64,000 nucleotides of DNA from Sporosarcina sp. FSL K6-1508 (GTDB lineage: Bacteria; Bacillota; Bacilli; Bacillales_A; Planococcaceae), in the NCBI RefSeq assembly GCF_038007465.1, contig NZ_JBBOXF010000001.1:186001-250000 (forward strand), written 5' to 3'. The translations under genes and the position numbers were made by a program. Positions 1 to 8,717 of this stretch are shown one piece after another (the stretch's first letter is position 1; every line of letters begins with the position of its first letter). Below the pieces are notes generated by a model. The model worked only from the letters and a program-made list of their open reading frames with translations, was not told where the DNA came from and made no database searches.

Positions 1-326
1 TCATGCACGGTACGGAACTTTCGACAGCATACAATTATAGCTCCCCTGTCCTGTTCATCGTTTTGAATAATGGACGATTGGACATGGTGGAAAAAGGAAT
101 GCATAAAATGATTGGCTCGTCCATCGGCGGTGTTTATGAAACCCCACTCGACGTAGCCAAATTTGCAGAATCAATGGGATTACAAGCAACTACATGCCAT
201 AATCCTTATGATTTAACTGATGCTATAAAAGAAGCGTTACATATGATCAAAGAAACCAACAAACCGATCGTAATTGAAGCATTAGTTCTTGAAAATGAAA
301 TTCCACCAACTATGGGGAGGCAGTAA
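1..326 (+). CDS. C-terminal part of a TPP-dependent enzyme (acetolactate synthase-like)
   Basis: The gene enters from outside the window, so only about the last 108 residues are visible. The motif HGTELSTAYNYSSPVLFIVLNN matches the region that follows the Mg/TPP-binding GDG motif in acetolactate synthase, benzoylformate decarboxylase and related decarboxylases, where a conserved NN closes the cofactor site. The end (NKPIVIEALVLENEIPP) is the usual last strand and tail of the pyrophosphate-binding domain. The substrate cannot be told from this part. The stop codon lies one base before the ATG of the next gene, whose RBS sits inside this coding sequence, so the two are translationally coupled and probably share a pathway. 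Sure of the family, unsure of the reaction. Confidence 0.8.
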   Translation, partial: MHGTELSTAYNYSSPVLFIVLNNGRLDMVEKGMHKMIGSSIGGVYETPLDVAKFAESMGLQATTCHNPYDLTDAIKEALHMIKETNKPIVIEALVLENEIPPTMGRQ

Positions 327-327
327 T

Positions 328-702
328 ATGGAAAATAACAAACGATACGAGTCCGGTTTAAAGGCAATGGAGGAATTATTCTCCCAAGATGTACGTACGG
401 GCATGGAAGGAATGAAAAAGATTTCACCTGACTTTTGGGAGATGATTGTATCCTTCGGCTTTGGCGATCTGTACGCTAGAAAAAGTCTTTCCCTCTCACA
501 ACGGGAAATCATAACACTCACTACACTAATCACACAGGGCGCTTTTGATCAGCTTAAAGTTCACTTGCAGGCAGCCCTGAACGTCGGCCTCTCAAAAGAA
601 GAAATTATCGAAGTCATTATCCATTGTGCCGGCTATGTCGGCTTCCCAAAAGCCGTCCAGGCAATGGGAATCGCTGGGGAGATTTTTGATAAGAATGAAT
701 AG
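328..702 (+). CDS. Carboxymuconolactone decarboxylase family protein
   Basis: About 124 residues. The start is the ATG at 328, which has GGGGAGG seven bases upstream; the earlier ATG at 289 lies inside the preceding gene and has no RBS. The pattern SLSQREIITLTTLITQGAFDQLKVHLQAALN-VGLSKEEIIEVIIHCAGYVGFPKAVQAM is typical of the CMD/AhpD-like all-helical fold. The AhpD CxxC is absent: only a single Cys (HCAGY) is present, as in the gamma-carboxymuconolactone decarboxylase branch. These are small oligomeric cytoplasmic enzymes. Coupling to a TPP-dependent enzyme suggests a role in catabolism of an aromatic or keto acid, but that is inference. Confidence 0.85.
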   Translation: MENNKRYESGLKAMEELFSQDVRTGMEGMKKISPDFWEMIVSFGFGDLYARKSLSLSQREIITLTTLITQGAFDQLKVHLQAALNVGLSKEEIIEVIIHCAGYVGFPKAVQAMGIAGEIFDKNE

Positions 703-775
703 ATTTTGTCGGTGTCAGAAGGCTAGCTGGGCTTGGTACAAAGATTAATAATTTACACATTCTAAAAAAACAGAC

Positions 776-817
776 AAAAAACCAGACACTTTTTTCAATT
801 TTTCTGGTTTTTCTATT
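776..817 (+). terminator. Rho-independent terminator after the CMD gene
   Basis: A 10-bp stem, AAAAACCAGA (776-785) with TCTGGTTTTT (803-812), runs into further T residues. A similar hairpin with a similar upstream stretch occurs at 2566-2591, so this terminator type is repeated locally. Confidence 0.7.
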
Positions 818-825
818 GTAATGAG

Positions 826-893
826 ATTGGTTGGACGCTTCCCGGTTTTGTTGGACACCTCTATTTTTTCGTTGGAGACTCCCCCGTTTGTTT
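826..893. repeat. Short tandem repeat units (TTGGACAC..TTCG family)
   Basis: About three degenerate units of the form (G)TTGGAC-GCTTCCCGGTTTT, GTTGGACACCTCTATTTTTTC, GTTGGAGACTCCCCCGTTTG. These are the same units that form the two larger arrays at 16.8-17.0 and 18.4-18.6 kb. This small outpost lies directly upstream of the permease promoter. Confidence 0.7.
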
Positions 894-900
894 AATATAG

Positions 901-909
901 TGCTATAAT
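901..909 (+). promoter_or_regulatory. Extended -10 promoter for the permease gene
   Basis: TGCTATAAT is a consensus extended -10 (TGnTATAAT) 36 bases before the likely ATG at 945. No good -35 is visible at the right distance, which is typical of extended -10 promoters. Confidence 0.45.
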
Positions 910-944
910 TAGCAAGTTATTTTATTTTCATGGGAGATGTACAG

Positions 945-2006
945 ATGAATCATTCATTACCTTCTCAATCGCCCCGTTCCAAAAAGACGATTGTTTACAT
1001 TTTGATATTTTTGTTGATTGCCATTGCGGGATTGGCCTATTTGAAATGGATTCCGTATTATAGCAAAAGCATTTTGGCCATTAATTCTCATTCAATCGGG
1101 GATTCCATTTTGGGCGATCCGTCTGCGTCAGGAACTTTCTCTTGGGAAGGCGCTTGGTCTTATGCCTTGGTCTATTTCAATTCCGTTTGGAAAGCAGCTG
1201 TTTTAGGTATTCTATTGGGATCTTTGGTGCAGGTATTGTTGCCGGCAAACTGGTTGCTCAGAGTACTTGGAAAAACTTCATTTGGCAGCACGGCAATTGG
1301 AGGCCTTTCTTCACTTCCAGGCATGATGTGTACCTGTTGTGCTGCACCGGTTGCTGTTGGATTACGCAAGAAAAATGTCTCTGTCGGGGCTAGCCTTGCT
1401 TTTTGGCTCGGCAACCCGACCTTGAACCCCGCCACGCTGATTTTCATGACATTTGTTTTATCTTGGAAATTCACTTTACTCCGCCTGGTGTTCGGTGTAA
1501 TTTTGACTTTTGGTGTCAGCTATCTGGCCAATCGTTTTGTGCCTGCTGTAAAACAGGTGGATATCGATAAAATCATGAAAGAAGCGGATGTAGAGGAGAC
1601 AGGCTCCTTCATTTCGAGATGGATGAAAAGCTTAGGAAAAATGACTTTGTATATTCTTCCGGCCTATATCCTATCCGTTCTATTGATGGGGGCAGTTCGT
1701 GTATGGTTATTCCCGCATGTGAGCGAAGCCTCTGCCAATACCATTTTTACAATTATCATTTTTGCAATTGCAGGTATGTTGTTTGTGATTCCGACAGCTG
1801 CGGAAATTCCTATTATCCAAACGTTCATGTCCTTTGGGCTCGGCGGTGGTCCGGCTGCAGCACTCTTAATCACATTACCCTCTATCAGTCTGCCATCCCT
1901 GTTGTTAGTTGCAAAGTCCTTCCCTAAAAGAGTCTTGTTTTTTGTAGCAGGATCCGTGGTATTGCTAGGAATACTATGCGGTGTGATTGGTATGTATATT
2001 TTATAA
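945..2006 (+). CDS. ArsP/DUF318-type permease
   Basis: About 353 residues with roughly eight or nine hydrophobic segments. The start at 945 has GGGAG eight bases upstream; the ATG at 930 lacks an RBS. A conserved centre reads LPGMMCTCCAAPVAVGLRKK, followed by ASLAFWLGNPTLNPATL. The Cys pair and the paired small-residue helices are hallmarks of the permease family PF03773, whose known members include ArsP (organoarsenical efflux) and many of unknown substrate. The second half repeats the pattern (FVIPTAAEIPIIQTF, GGGPAAALLITLPSISLPSLLL), as expected for the inverted-repeat architecture. It stands alone with its own promoter. The substrate is unknown; a metalloid or thiol compound is a guess from the Cys pair. 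Confidence 0.75.
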   Translation: MNHSLPSQSPRSKKTIVYILIFLLIAIAGLAYLKWIPYYSKSILAINSHSIGDSILGDPSASGTFSWEGAWSYALVYFNSVWKAAVLGILLGSLVQVLLPANWLLRVLGKTSFGSTAIGGLSSLPGMMCTCCAAPVAVGLRKKNVSVGASLAFWLGNPTLNPATLIFMTFVLSWKFTLLRLVFGVILTFGVSYLANRFVPAVKQVDIDKIMKEADVEETGSFISRWMKSLGKMTLYILPAYILSVLLMGAVRVWLFPHVSEASANTIFTIIIFAIAGMLFVIPTAAEIPIIQTFMSFGLGGGPAAALLITLPSISLPSLLLVAKSFPKRVLFFVAGSVVLLGILCGVIGMYIL

Positions 2007-2796
2007 GGGATAGTTATTCGCAACGCCTATGCACGGGACGAAATATGTCTCTTGCACTGGCGTTTTTTTATCGGAATACAAGACACATTGTATTCGTGTT
2101 AGGCGCAAGCGCAAGCAATTCAACTAGTTGGCTAAGTATACTAAGCAACAGCTCTAAATAGTCTTATTAGCCTTGCAGCAAGATTTAGTGGAAACGGTGA
2201 CAGGTATACATATGCTTTAACGTTTATTTTATTGGTGGAAGCTACCTGCGGTGAACGTAATGACAACCAACACATTCGAATAAATATACACAGAAACCAG
2301 GTATTCGCCTGTATATCTGACCGTTATGCTATTAGTATACAATTGGGGTTTGCTTTCTAAATACTGTCATGCATAGTTACCTTAAATTTAGTTCTGTAAA
2401 CGACTTCATGATAAATTTTACAATCCATGTATCCTTTCCTTTCTCTTCACTCTAAATAAATGAAATTCAAAAAGTCAGCTATATAGTCAACAACTTTAAG
2501 TGGATACACTAAATGAAAGGCAGCTGCGCTTGACAAAAAGACAAGCAATTTATACATACACAAAAACCAGACATCCAACAGCTTGTCTGGTCTTCATTCT
2601 ATTATTATGTAGTTTTAGTTTACTTTCAGAATCGTGTTGCGCAAAGCGTCTCTGAAATTGATCCAGAATCCAACGAAAACTACCTTACTCCCCCACTTTA
2701 ATTGGGAATAGTGAACTAATCAACAAATGTGAGTAAAACCATACATTTCTCCATACATTTTAGGGTACTTTCAGAATAGTTACCATCTGCTCGCCC
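2007..2796. other. 790-base intergenic region with decayed sequence
   Basis: No intact gene is seen. It holds a terminator-like hairpin (2566-2591), a short motif CAGCTCTAA-TAGTCTTATTAG near 2150 that recurs near 16750, and, on the minus strand, a GGAAAGGA-type RBS with an ATG at 2428 opening a short reading frame starting MDCKIYHEV. The same leader, starting MDCKNYYD, occurs at 18640. The region appears to be a graveyard of older insertions. Confidence 0.5.
2566..2591 (+). terminator. Terminator-like hairpin
   Basis: ACCAGACA pairs with TGTCTGGT around a short loop, followed by TCTTCATTC. Together with the upstream AATTTATACAT stretch it is a diverged copy of the hairpin at 776-812. Confidence 0.45.
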
Positions 2797-3291
2797 TTAT
2801 TGTAATCGTTTCACTTTCGCCCCATATAATTCCTTTTCCTGTTGCATCAAGTAACTTATGCTCATCAGCGTGTGCAGGCGTTGCTTTTGCTTTAAGATGA
2901 CGTTTTTCGAGACTTTTACTTGAATAGATGTCCCGTCCATGAACGTTACAACTGATTTCCCCTTTGCAACTTCCTCGACGTTGAGCCGATGATTAAAAAT
3001 CCAGACACAATCCGGATTTTTTGGCGATTCCGTCGGGAAAACCCCGATTTCGTTTGGTGCTATAATAAACGGCGTTTTCTTAGAATATTTCATCACAGTC
3101 GATACAGCGTTTATACGCCCCTCTCTCGTTGATAAATTATGAAGGCACGCCTGATCCAGTAGTTTTGTTGGTGTCAATTTAGAAAAATATGTGCCATGCG
3201 TTGTTATGATTTTGGATTGATAGTCCCCAGTGAAAACTGATTTAAGCGCCAATACTCGTCCATCAATTAAATAAGAATCACAGTTTAGCAA
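2797..3291 (-). CDS. comK: Competence transcription factor ComK family
   Basis: 164 residues. Recognised from the ComK pattern: SREGRINAV-type motif after a Cys-containing helix (QACLHNLSTREGRINAVS), then KKTPFIIAPNEIGVFPTESPKNPDCVWIF, matching the TPFMV-x-FPT-x-SP-x-CxWI core of the family. It is shorter than Bacillus subtilis ComK (192 aa), mostly at the C-terminus, as in the compact ComK proteins of other Bacillales. The start is a TTG with a strong AAGGGGG box eight bases upstream; no ATG fits. Family role: activates late competence (DNA uptake) genes by binding AT boxes. It is transcribed away from a sigma-factor gene across 247 bases. Whether this copy controls competence here is not shown. 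Confidence 0.88.
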   Translation of the reverse strand: MLNCDSYLIDGRVLALKSVFTGDYQSKIITTHGTYFSKLTPTKLLDQACLHNLSTREGRINAVSTVMKYSKKTPFIIAPNEIGVFPTESPKNPDCVWIFNHRLNVEEVAKGKSVVTFMDGTSIQVKVSKNVILKQKQRLHTLMSISYLMQQEKELYGAKVKRLQ

Positions 3292-3538
3292 GTTAAAATC
3301 CCCCTTTTTCTCTGTTATATATACATTACCATTTCCCTATACCAATTCATAGTCAAAATTAATTAAAAATGGTGAATAATACAATTTTAGTAGTTCATAT
3401 GTCATTTACGACTCTCTCGTTCATCACATACGGCATGCCAAACATCACGTATGCGCATTGGATTCCCTATTTCGAATGAACTACGATGTAGTCACCCGGG
3501 AATACAAAGCATCGTGCACGGTCTGAAAGGCCGCTCAA

Positions 3539-4021
3539 ATGTTGAACTTTGAAGACGTTTTGAATAAGTACGAACCAATGATATCCGCATCTCTCCGCAA
3601 ACTGAATATTTACCGTGATCATGACAGTTTCAGGCAAGCAGCCAGGGTCGCTTTATGGCATGCATGGAACCGCTTTGACGAAACGAAAGGGAATTTCACG
3701 CCGTTTGCCTATCGAAGCATTCGGGGCGCCATGTTAGATGAAATAAAAAAGGAAAACAAATTTGAGGAGTATGTAATGCAAATCGAGGACGAGGCCTTGG
3801 TGTATATAATCGAGACCGAATTCGATGTCCATTATGGAGCAACGAATGGGCTCGCAGAAGCGCTGGACATATTGCATCCGACTGAGCGAGAACTTATTCA
3901 CTGGTTATTCATCGAAGGGTTCACGCTTAGCGAATGTGCTGAAAGAATTGGCATTACCGTTGCGGGAATAAAGAAGAGGAGGCAGCGGATACTGGCGAAG
4001 TTGAGACGTGAATTCGTGTAA
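3539..4021 (+). CDS. Sigma-70 family RNA polymerase sigma factor
   Basis: 160 residues. The N-terminal half has a region-2 pattern (FRQAARVALWHAWNRFDETKGNFTPFAYRSIRGAMLDEI), close to the region 2.1-2.3 core of SigH/ComX-like and other group 3/4 sigma factors. The C-terminal half is a region-4 helix-turn-helix (ERELIHWLFIEGFTLSECAERIGITVAGIKKRRQRILAKLR). A GAAAGG box precedes the ATG. No anti-sigma gene follows; a terminator ends the transcript. The position next to comK invites a competence link, as with SigH and ComX in other Firmicutes, but that is inference from neighbourhood only. Confidence 0.85.
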   Translation: MLNFEDVLNKYEPMISASLRKLNIYRDHDSFRQAARVALWHAWNRFDETKGNFTPFAYRSIRGAMLDEIKKENKFEEYVMQIEDEALVYIIETEFDVHYGATNGLAEALDILHPTERELIHWLFIEGFTLSECAERIGITVAGIKKRRQRILAKLRREFV

Positions 4022-4031
4022 GAAAAAGGAT

Positions 4032-4062
4032 GGCAACTGTTTAATCCAGTTGCCTTCTTTTT
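4032..4062 (+). terminator. Rho-independent terminator of the sigma factor gene
   Basis: GGCAACTG (4032-4039) and CAGTTGCC (4047-4054) form a perfect 8-bp stem followed by TTCTTTTT, ten bases after the stop codon. Confidence 0.85.
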
Positions 4063-4260
4063 AATGCAATTACAGTTGCCCAAATAACACCGCACGCAAA
4101 AAACTTTTTCGCGCCGACGTATCCTAACCTCCAATTTTCTTCTATATAAAGAATAAAGGGGTTACTTCCAATGAAAACTTACCTAACAGAATACGCACAC
4201 TTCACAAACACAAATGACTTTCAATAAAAGTGCAGTTAATGACGAACAATTAAATACAAA

Positions 4261-4297
4261 AAAGGATTAGACATTCAATTTCATGTCTAATCCTTTT
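4261..4297. terminator. Bidirectional terminator-like hairpin
   Basis: AAAGGATTAGACAT and ATGTCTAATCCTTTT form a perfect 14-bp stem with an 8-base loop. A- and T-rich flanks would let it work in either direction. It stands in a stretch with no gene, before the aspartase relic. Confidence 0.65.
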
Positions 4298-4480
4298 CCA
4301 TATACCGATACAATTACCGTTTGCTTTCTGAATAGAAACAGACATTGGATGACCGTTACTTTTCCTTCGTTTTTTTATCCCCTTGCAATTGGAATTGAAA
4401 TTGAGTGATCTCCACCCATGATTGCTGGAATTGCACCCTTTTCACGGATCTTGCTAACCACATACTCAATAGCCTCAAAC

Positions 4481-4963
4481 CATCCCGACAACCCGGATCT
4501 TCAATGATGCCAGGGAAAGTAAACCCATTAATGGCTGAAGTCATTAACCAAAATGCCTTTCAGACAATCGGAAATGATAACACCATATGTCTTGCATCCT
4601 AAGCTGGTCAACTGGAACTGAATGTCATGGAACCCGTACTCATTTTCAACTTACTGCATTCCATTAACATCATAAAAAATGGATTTCAGGTATTTACCAA
4701 TTATTGTGTTTCAGGAATCGAGGCAAACGAAACACAAATGAAAGACTATGATGAAAAAAGTGTGGGCGTTATTACAGCCATTAATCCACATATGGGATAT
4801 GAAACGGCTACAAAAATAATACGTGAAGCGATTATAGATAATAAGTCGGTTCTCAACTTTGTAAACAATACGAGGTTTAATCTGAAGACGAACTAAACCT
4901 CATTTTAGATCCTTATGAAATGACCAACCCTGGAATTTCTGGAGGACTGGTGATTAAATAAAG
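4481..4963 (+). pseudogene. Aspartate ammonia-lyase 3' relic (left copy)
   Basis: Translating on the plus strand gives the aspartase/fumarase signature RQPGSSMMPGKVNPLMAEV, then NQNAFQTIGNDNTICLAS, then a TAA in place of the expected Glu. Reading continues in the same frame as GQLELNVMEPVLIFNLL and GIEANETQMKDYDEKSVGVITAINPHMGYETA. Close to the end the frame slips, and the tail (LILDPYEMTNPGISGG) is found in another frame, ending about 4963. The first three quarters of a normal lyase of about 470 residues are missing. It is thus a truncated, multiply broken gene. A second, shorter relic of the same gene end lies at 16100-16230. Confidence 0.85.
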
Positions 4964-5050
4964 ATACTTTGAATAAAAAAACAAGACAAATACAGTGAGT
5001 TGCCTTTTTCTACAAGCCATTATTGGTTCGCTTTGGACAAAGTGCCCGCT

Positions 5051-5126
5051 ACACGATTACTGAGAAATCAAGCGCTAAAATAAGTGACTTCGTCACTTAT
5101 TTTAGCGCTCTTTTCGGTAATCGTGT
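5051..5126. repeat. Long nested hairpin, left copy of a duplicated pair
   Basis: The inner perfect 17-bp stem is AGCGCTAAAATAAGTGA (5071-5087) with TCACTTATTTTAGCGCT (5093-5109) around CTTCG. The outer 10-bp stem is ACACGATTAC (5051-5060) with GTAATCGTGT (5117-5126). The counterpart at 16338-16376 differs at three stem positions, each matched by a compensating change in the opposite arm. Confidence 0.85.
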
Positions 5127-5222
5127 TACCATTAGTTTACCTTCGCTCCCCTATAATGAACATAGAAGAAGAGCTCTTGCTTTCAATATGAATGAATAGA
5201 TTCTTCTCTATTCATTTTCAAA

Positions 5223-5255
5223 GCGCCCGAAGATAATATTTCGGGCGCCCCCCCT
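5223..5255 (+). terminator. GC-rich terminator-like hairpin
   Basis: GCGCCCGAA pairs with TTTCGGGCGC around a short AT loop, followed by a C run and then TTTTT. It reads as a rho-independent terminator on the plus strand. Confidence 0.65.
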
Positions 5256-5532
5256 TTTTCTATGGTTTGTCCATTACAATTTAACTGAAGACATATCGAA
5301 GCAACTTGCCCGACTATCGGGTGTCCTATATATCGGACCGAATATTGTGGACCGTCACTCGTCGCAGTCTATTATGTATTGCTTACATTGAGGATGCAGT
5401 GATTTTCAATAACAAACGCCGGTGACTGTGCATGAAATTAGTTTCCGCCATTTTTCTAATGATGTCTAATCGCCTGATCTGAGGATATAACATTAACCCC
5501 CATTAGAATGCGCCAATACTTGGTATACAAAT

Positions 5533-5559
5533 AAGGAGCTGTTTGTCACACAGCCCCTT
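5533..5559 (-). terminator. Terminator of the TRAP transporter operon
   Basis: On the minus strand AAGGGGCTGT pairs with ACAGCTCCTT around a 7-base loop, followed by ATTTGT, 23 bases past the dctM stop codon. Confidence 0.6.
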
Positions 5560-5581
5560 GTTTATCATTTCAAATGTTATA

Positions 5582-6889
5582 TTAACGATATCCAGCTAAT
5601 GATGGTAAGAATGATGAAAACCATGGGAAATAGGTTACCAGCATAAGAACAACAAAAATAGCTCCATAAAACTTTAAAAGATGTGGCATAACTTTTTCCA
5701 ATTTCCTATCGGCCACTTTAATACCGGCAAAAAGAATATTCCCTACTGGTGGGGTAATCGTTCCAATACATAGATTAAACGTAAGCATAATTCCAAAATG
5801 TAAAGGTGTCATACCTAATGCTAAACAAACAGGAAGTAAAATAGGTGTGAAAATTAAAATCGCAGGCGTAAGATCCAAAAATGTACCTACAAATAGTAAT
5901 AAAAGATTTATGGCCAACAAGATAATGATAGGATTATCAGAAATCCCTAATATGACATCAGCCATCATGTTAGGGATTCCAGTAAATGACATGACCCAGC
6001 CCATAATATTAGAAGCGCCGATTAAGAACATAATAATCGCTGACAACTTCGCGCTATCAACTAGAATTGTATATAATTCTTTAATTTTTAACGTTTTATA
6101 AAAAATAGTGGATAAAAGCAAGGTGTAGACAACTGCGAATGCGGCACTTTCTGTAGCAGTGAATATACCACCAACAATCCCACCAATAACAATAATAATC
6201 AAAAACAGGCTTGGTATTGCATCTAGTGTAACTCTAATAAATTCCTTAAATGATATTGGTTTTGTATCGATATATCCTTTCTTCTTTGTATAAAAATAAG
6301 CCACAACCATACAACTTAAACCCCATAATATACCTGGAAGTATGCCTCCAAGAAAAAGAGCTGCAACTGAAGTTCCACCACTCACCAACGCGTAGGTTAT
6401 TAAAGCAGTACTGGGTGGAATTAACAGTCCAGTAGGTGCGGTTGCGATGTTAATTGCCGCTGTAAAGTCCTCATCATAGCCCTTCTCTTTTTGAATGGGA
6501 CTCATAATTGTTCCCATTGCAGATACAGCCGCTGTTCCCGAGCCAGATACTGATCCAAATAGCATATTGGCTACTACATTGGTATGAGCTAATGAGCCCG
6601 GAATTCTCCCTGTCATTGCAGTTGCTAGATTGATTAAACGAAGGGCAATGCCTCCCTTATTCATTATATTTCCCGCCAGAATAAAGAAAGGTATTGCTAA
6701 TAGTGTAAAGATATTAATCCCCTGAAACATTTTTAATGCAGAGGAGGGAACCGCTGCCGAAAAACCCAACGATTGCGTAATAGCTAATATTGATGCAACA
6801 ATCAATGTAATACCAATTGGAATACCCAATAGTAGTAGAACAACAATCGTCACAAGGATCAATAAAGCTGCTGATACCGCTACACTCAT
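5582..6889 (-). CDS. dctM: TRAP transporter large permease (DctM family)
   Basis: 435 residues, the usual DctM length, with about 12 hydrophobic segments. Motifs seen: the N-terminal LLLGIPIGITL, AIPFFILAGNIMNKGGIA, the conserved GSVSGSGTAAVSAMGTIMSPIQKEKGYDEDF loop with TAPTGLLIPPS, and LTFNLCIGTITPPVGNILF near the end. It forms the membrane core of a tripartite ATP-independent periplasmic-type (here lipoprotein-fed) importer driven by a Na+ or H+ gradient, usually for carboxylates or sialic-acid-like acids. The start overlaps the end of dctQ by four bases and has AAGGAGG. With dctQ and dctP it makes a complete importer for the substrate of this island. Confidence 0.93.
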   Translation of the reverse strand: MSVAVSAALLILVTIVVLLLLGIPIGITLIVASILAITQSLGFSAAVPSSALKMFQGINIFTLLAIPFFILAGNIMNKGGIALRLINLATAMTGRIPGSLAHTNVVANMLFGSVSGSGTAAVSAMGTIMSPIQKEKGYDEDFTAAINIATAPTGLLIPPSTALITYALVSGGTSVAALFLGGILPGILWGLSCMVVAYFYTKKKGYIDTKPISFKEFIRVTLDAIPSLFLIIIVIGGIVGGIFTATESAAFAVVYTLLLSTIFYKTLKIKELYTILVDSAKLSAIIMFLIGASNIMGWVMSFTGIPNMMADVILGISDNPIIILLAINLLLLFVGTFLDLTPAILIFTPILLPVCLALGMTPLHFGIMLTFNLCIGTITPPVGNILFAGIKVADRKLEKVMPHLLKFYGAIFVVLMLVTYFPWFSSFLPSLAGYR

Positions 6890-7380
6890 TGTAATTCCTC
6901 CTTTTCACTATCGTTAAATTTCTGGATAGCTTGAATAATATTTAATAAATTGTAGATTATAATCAAAATACCACTGAGTGGAAGAATTGCATAAACAAAG
7001 TCCATAGTAATATTTAAGGTAGGTGAAGTCTGTAGTGAACCTACTCCGACAAAATCTTTTCCTCCGACTAAAAAGACAATTACTGCAATCGCTATAATCA
7101 GCAATTCAGTAAAAATTGATAAGACAAGCCCGCTTGCTCCTTTAAACTTATCTGAAAGTAGGGATAGTCTCATATGATCTTTTTGTCCAAAGACGAGTGC
7201 AGCGCCTAGCAAGGATACCCAAACAAATGAATAACTCAGCATATCTTCTGACATTGTACTCGGAGCTTTGAAGACGTATCGCGTAATTACCTGGTACGTC
7301 GCAAGTACAGTCATAAAAGCTAATAATAGTGCACATATCGCTGCTAGAACTTTATCCATAACACTTCTTATTTTCTCCAT
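6886..7380 (-). CDS. dctQ: TRAP transporter small permease (DctQ family)
   Basis: About 164 residues with four hydrophobic segments. Typical DctQ features are the helix with LATYQVITRYVF, then SMSEDMLSYSFVWVSLLGAALVFGQKDHMRL. Two in-frame ATGs lie six bases apart (7386 and 7380); GGAG fits 7380 better, but either is possible. Overlaps dctM. DctQ bridges the binding protein and DctM in the membrane. Confidence 0.9.
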   Translation of the reverse strand: MEKIRSVMDKVLAAICALLLAFMTVLATYQVITRYVFKAPSTMSEDMLSYSFVWVSLLGAALVFGQKDHMRLSLLSDKFKGASGLVLSIFTELLIIAIAVIVFLVGGKDFVGVGSLQTSPTLNITMDFVYAILPLSGILIIIYNLLNIIQAIQKFNDSEKEELQ

Positions 7381-7399
7381 TATCATCCACTCCTTTCAT

Positions 7400-8413
7400 T
7401 TAGTTCTGGATTTTTTGGACTATGTCATACAGGTTTTGCAATTCCGAGTTTCCATTCAATAATTCTTCTTTTACCGGCTTTTGTAGTTCTTCAAATGGTT
7501 CTTTATCCACTGTAATAAACTCTACTCCCATCTGTGTTGCCTCCTCGATCGCTTCTGAAATAAGATTGTCCCATTCTCCATTTGCAACCTCGGTACTCAA
7601 TTTGAAAGCATTTTGAAAAACTTCTTCTTCTTCATCCGTCAATGAATCCATAAATATTGTACTTGCCACAAACATATCTGTAAAAATCTGATGTTCTGTC
7701 CGAGAATAGTATTTTGCGACCTCTCCATGCTTCATATTAACAAGTGCCATCTCAGGATTGGTTCCAGCATCAATCACCTTATTTTGTAATGCAGTATAGA
7801 CTTCACCGTATGCCAAAACAACTGCCGCTGCATCAAAGCCTTGTACCATCTTTACGTTGGCCTCACTTGACTGCACACGAACTTTCAAGCCTTTCAGGTC
7901 TTTCGGTGTTTCAATTTTTTTCGATGAATAGAAATTATTAACACCATTAGCAAACCAAGTAACTCCCTGAATTCCCTTATCAGTTGTAGACTCGTAAATC
8001 TTGTCTATAAATTCTTCTTCGTCCATAACTTTGCGAAAACTTGCTTCATCTTTAAATAAATAAGGTAAACTGAAAATCTTATATTCATCAGCAAATGCTT
8101 CTAAATTGCTTCCACTTGTAACAACCATGTCCAAGGATCCCATCTGTAGTAATTCAAGCGCCTCTGAATTTCCACCAATTACACCATTGGTAAAGATTTT
8201 TATTTCAATTCTGTCGCCCAGTTTTTCCTCTACATACTCTTTAAATGCATTCAAACCTAGAACGATGGAATGGTTTTCCGGCTGAACTGTAGCTATGCTG
8301 ATAATTCGTTTTCTGCCTATTTCTTCACCACTAACCGAAGAAGAACATCCAGCCACTACTAGCATCAAAAACAAGCATAGAACGACAGCTATAAATTTTT
8401 TTATCATTTTCAT
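7400..8413 (-). CDS. dctP: TRAP transporter substrate-binding lipoprotein (DctP family)
   Basis: 337 residues. The N-terminus is a lipoprotein signal (MKMIKKFIAVVLCLFLMLVVAGC, lipobox VAGC), so the protein is tethered outside the membrane as in Gram-positives. The body has the DctP pattern: GVIGGNSEALELLQMGSLDMVV, SLPYLFKDEASFRKVM, GLKVRVQSSEANVKMVQGFDAA, and the VLAYGEVYTALQNKVIDAGTNPE substrate-organising motif with its expected Arg (KVRVQ). It is first of the dctPQM genes on the minus strand, with AAGGGGG before the ATG. A cre-like box lies upstream. The ligand is probably a small organic acid; the precise one is unknown. Confidence 0.92.
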   Translation of the reverse strand: MKMIKKFIAVVLCLFLMLVVAGCSSSVSGEEIGRKRIISIATVQPENHSIVLGLNAFKEYVEEKLGDRIEIKIFTNGVIGGNSEALELLQMGSLDMVVTSGSNLEAFADEYKIFSLPYLFKDEASFRKVMDEEEFIDKIYESTTDKGIQGVTWFANGVNNFYSSKKIETPKDLKGLKVRVQSSEANVKMVQGFDAAAVVLAYGEVYTALQNKVIDAGTNPEMALVNMKHGEVAKYYSRTEHQIFTDMFVASTIFMDSLTDEEEEVFQNAFKLSTEVANGEWDNLISEAIEEATQMGVEFITVDKEPFEELQKPVKEELLNGNSELQNLYDIVQKIQN

Positions 8414-8527
8414 ACAATCATCCCCCTTACAATATTTCGTTACCTCTCACTATTCTTCCTTTGCAACAAGAGAGCTTAATAGATTAAATAAGAAGTAGTT
8501 GCTAAATGTTTCACCTTGCCTACATCT

Positions 8528-8541
8528 TGTAAGCGCTTACT
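8528..8541. promoter_or_regulatory. Candidate catabolite responsive element upstream of dctP
   Basis: TGTAAGCGCTTACT matches the CcpA cre consensus TGWNANCGNTNWCA at 13 of 14 positions and is nearly palindromic. It lies 115 bases before the dctP start, as expected for carbon catabolite control of an uptake operon. Confidence 0.6.
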
Positions 8542-8610
8542 TTGTATGTAGATTTATTATGCTGCGTAGACATTTTTGTAATTTAAGTGCTTTTATAAGT
8601 TACAAACCAT

Positions 8611-8690
8611 ATAGAAACCTCTTGGTACATAGAGTTGTTCTTTTCGCCATCAAACGGGCACAACTTATGGTATCAAGAGGTTTTTTATTA
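8611..8690. terminator. Long imperfect hairpin between the NicX/M29-like gene and dctP
   Basis: AACCTCTTG with a following GTAC pairs with GTAtCAAGAGGTT across about 55 bases, followed by TTTTTT on the plus strand; the minus-strand copy begins with AAAAAA. It could end transcription from either side or modulate read-through from the enzyme gene into dctPQM. Confidence 0.5.
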
Positions 8691-8717
8691 ATATTTCTTT
8701 GTGAATGATTTACCTAG

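Larger units (their letters stand above)
4964..5581. other. Gene-free stretch between aspartase relic and TRAP operon
   Basis: About 620 bases hold three hairpins: the nested hairpin at 5051-5126, a strong terminator at 5223-5255, and the TRAP operon terminator at 5533-5559. The first 250 bases are a diverged duplicate of 16240-16480. No open frame of note is seen. Confidence 0.6.

Noticed and set aside
8611..8690. T-box or other riboswitch before dctP
   Set aside because: No GGGTGG-type T-box or other consensus; the stem is adequately explained as a terminator.
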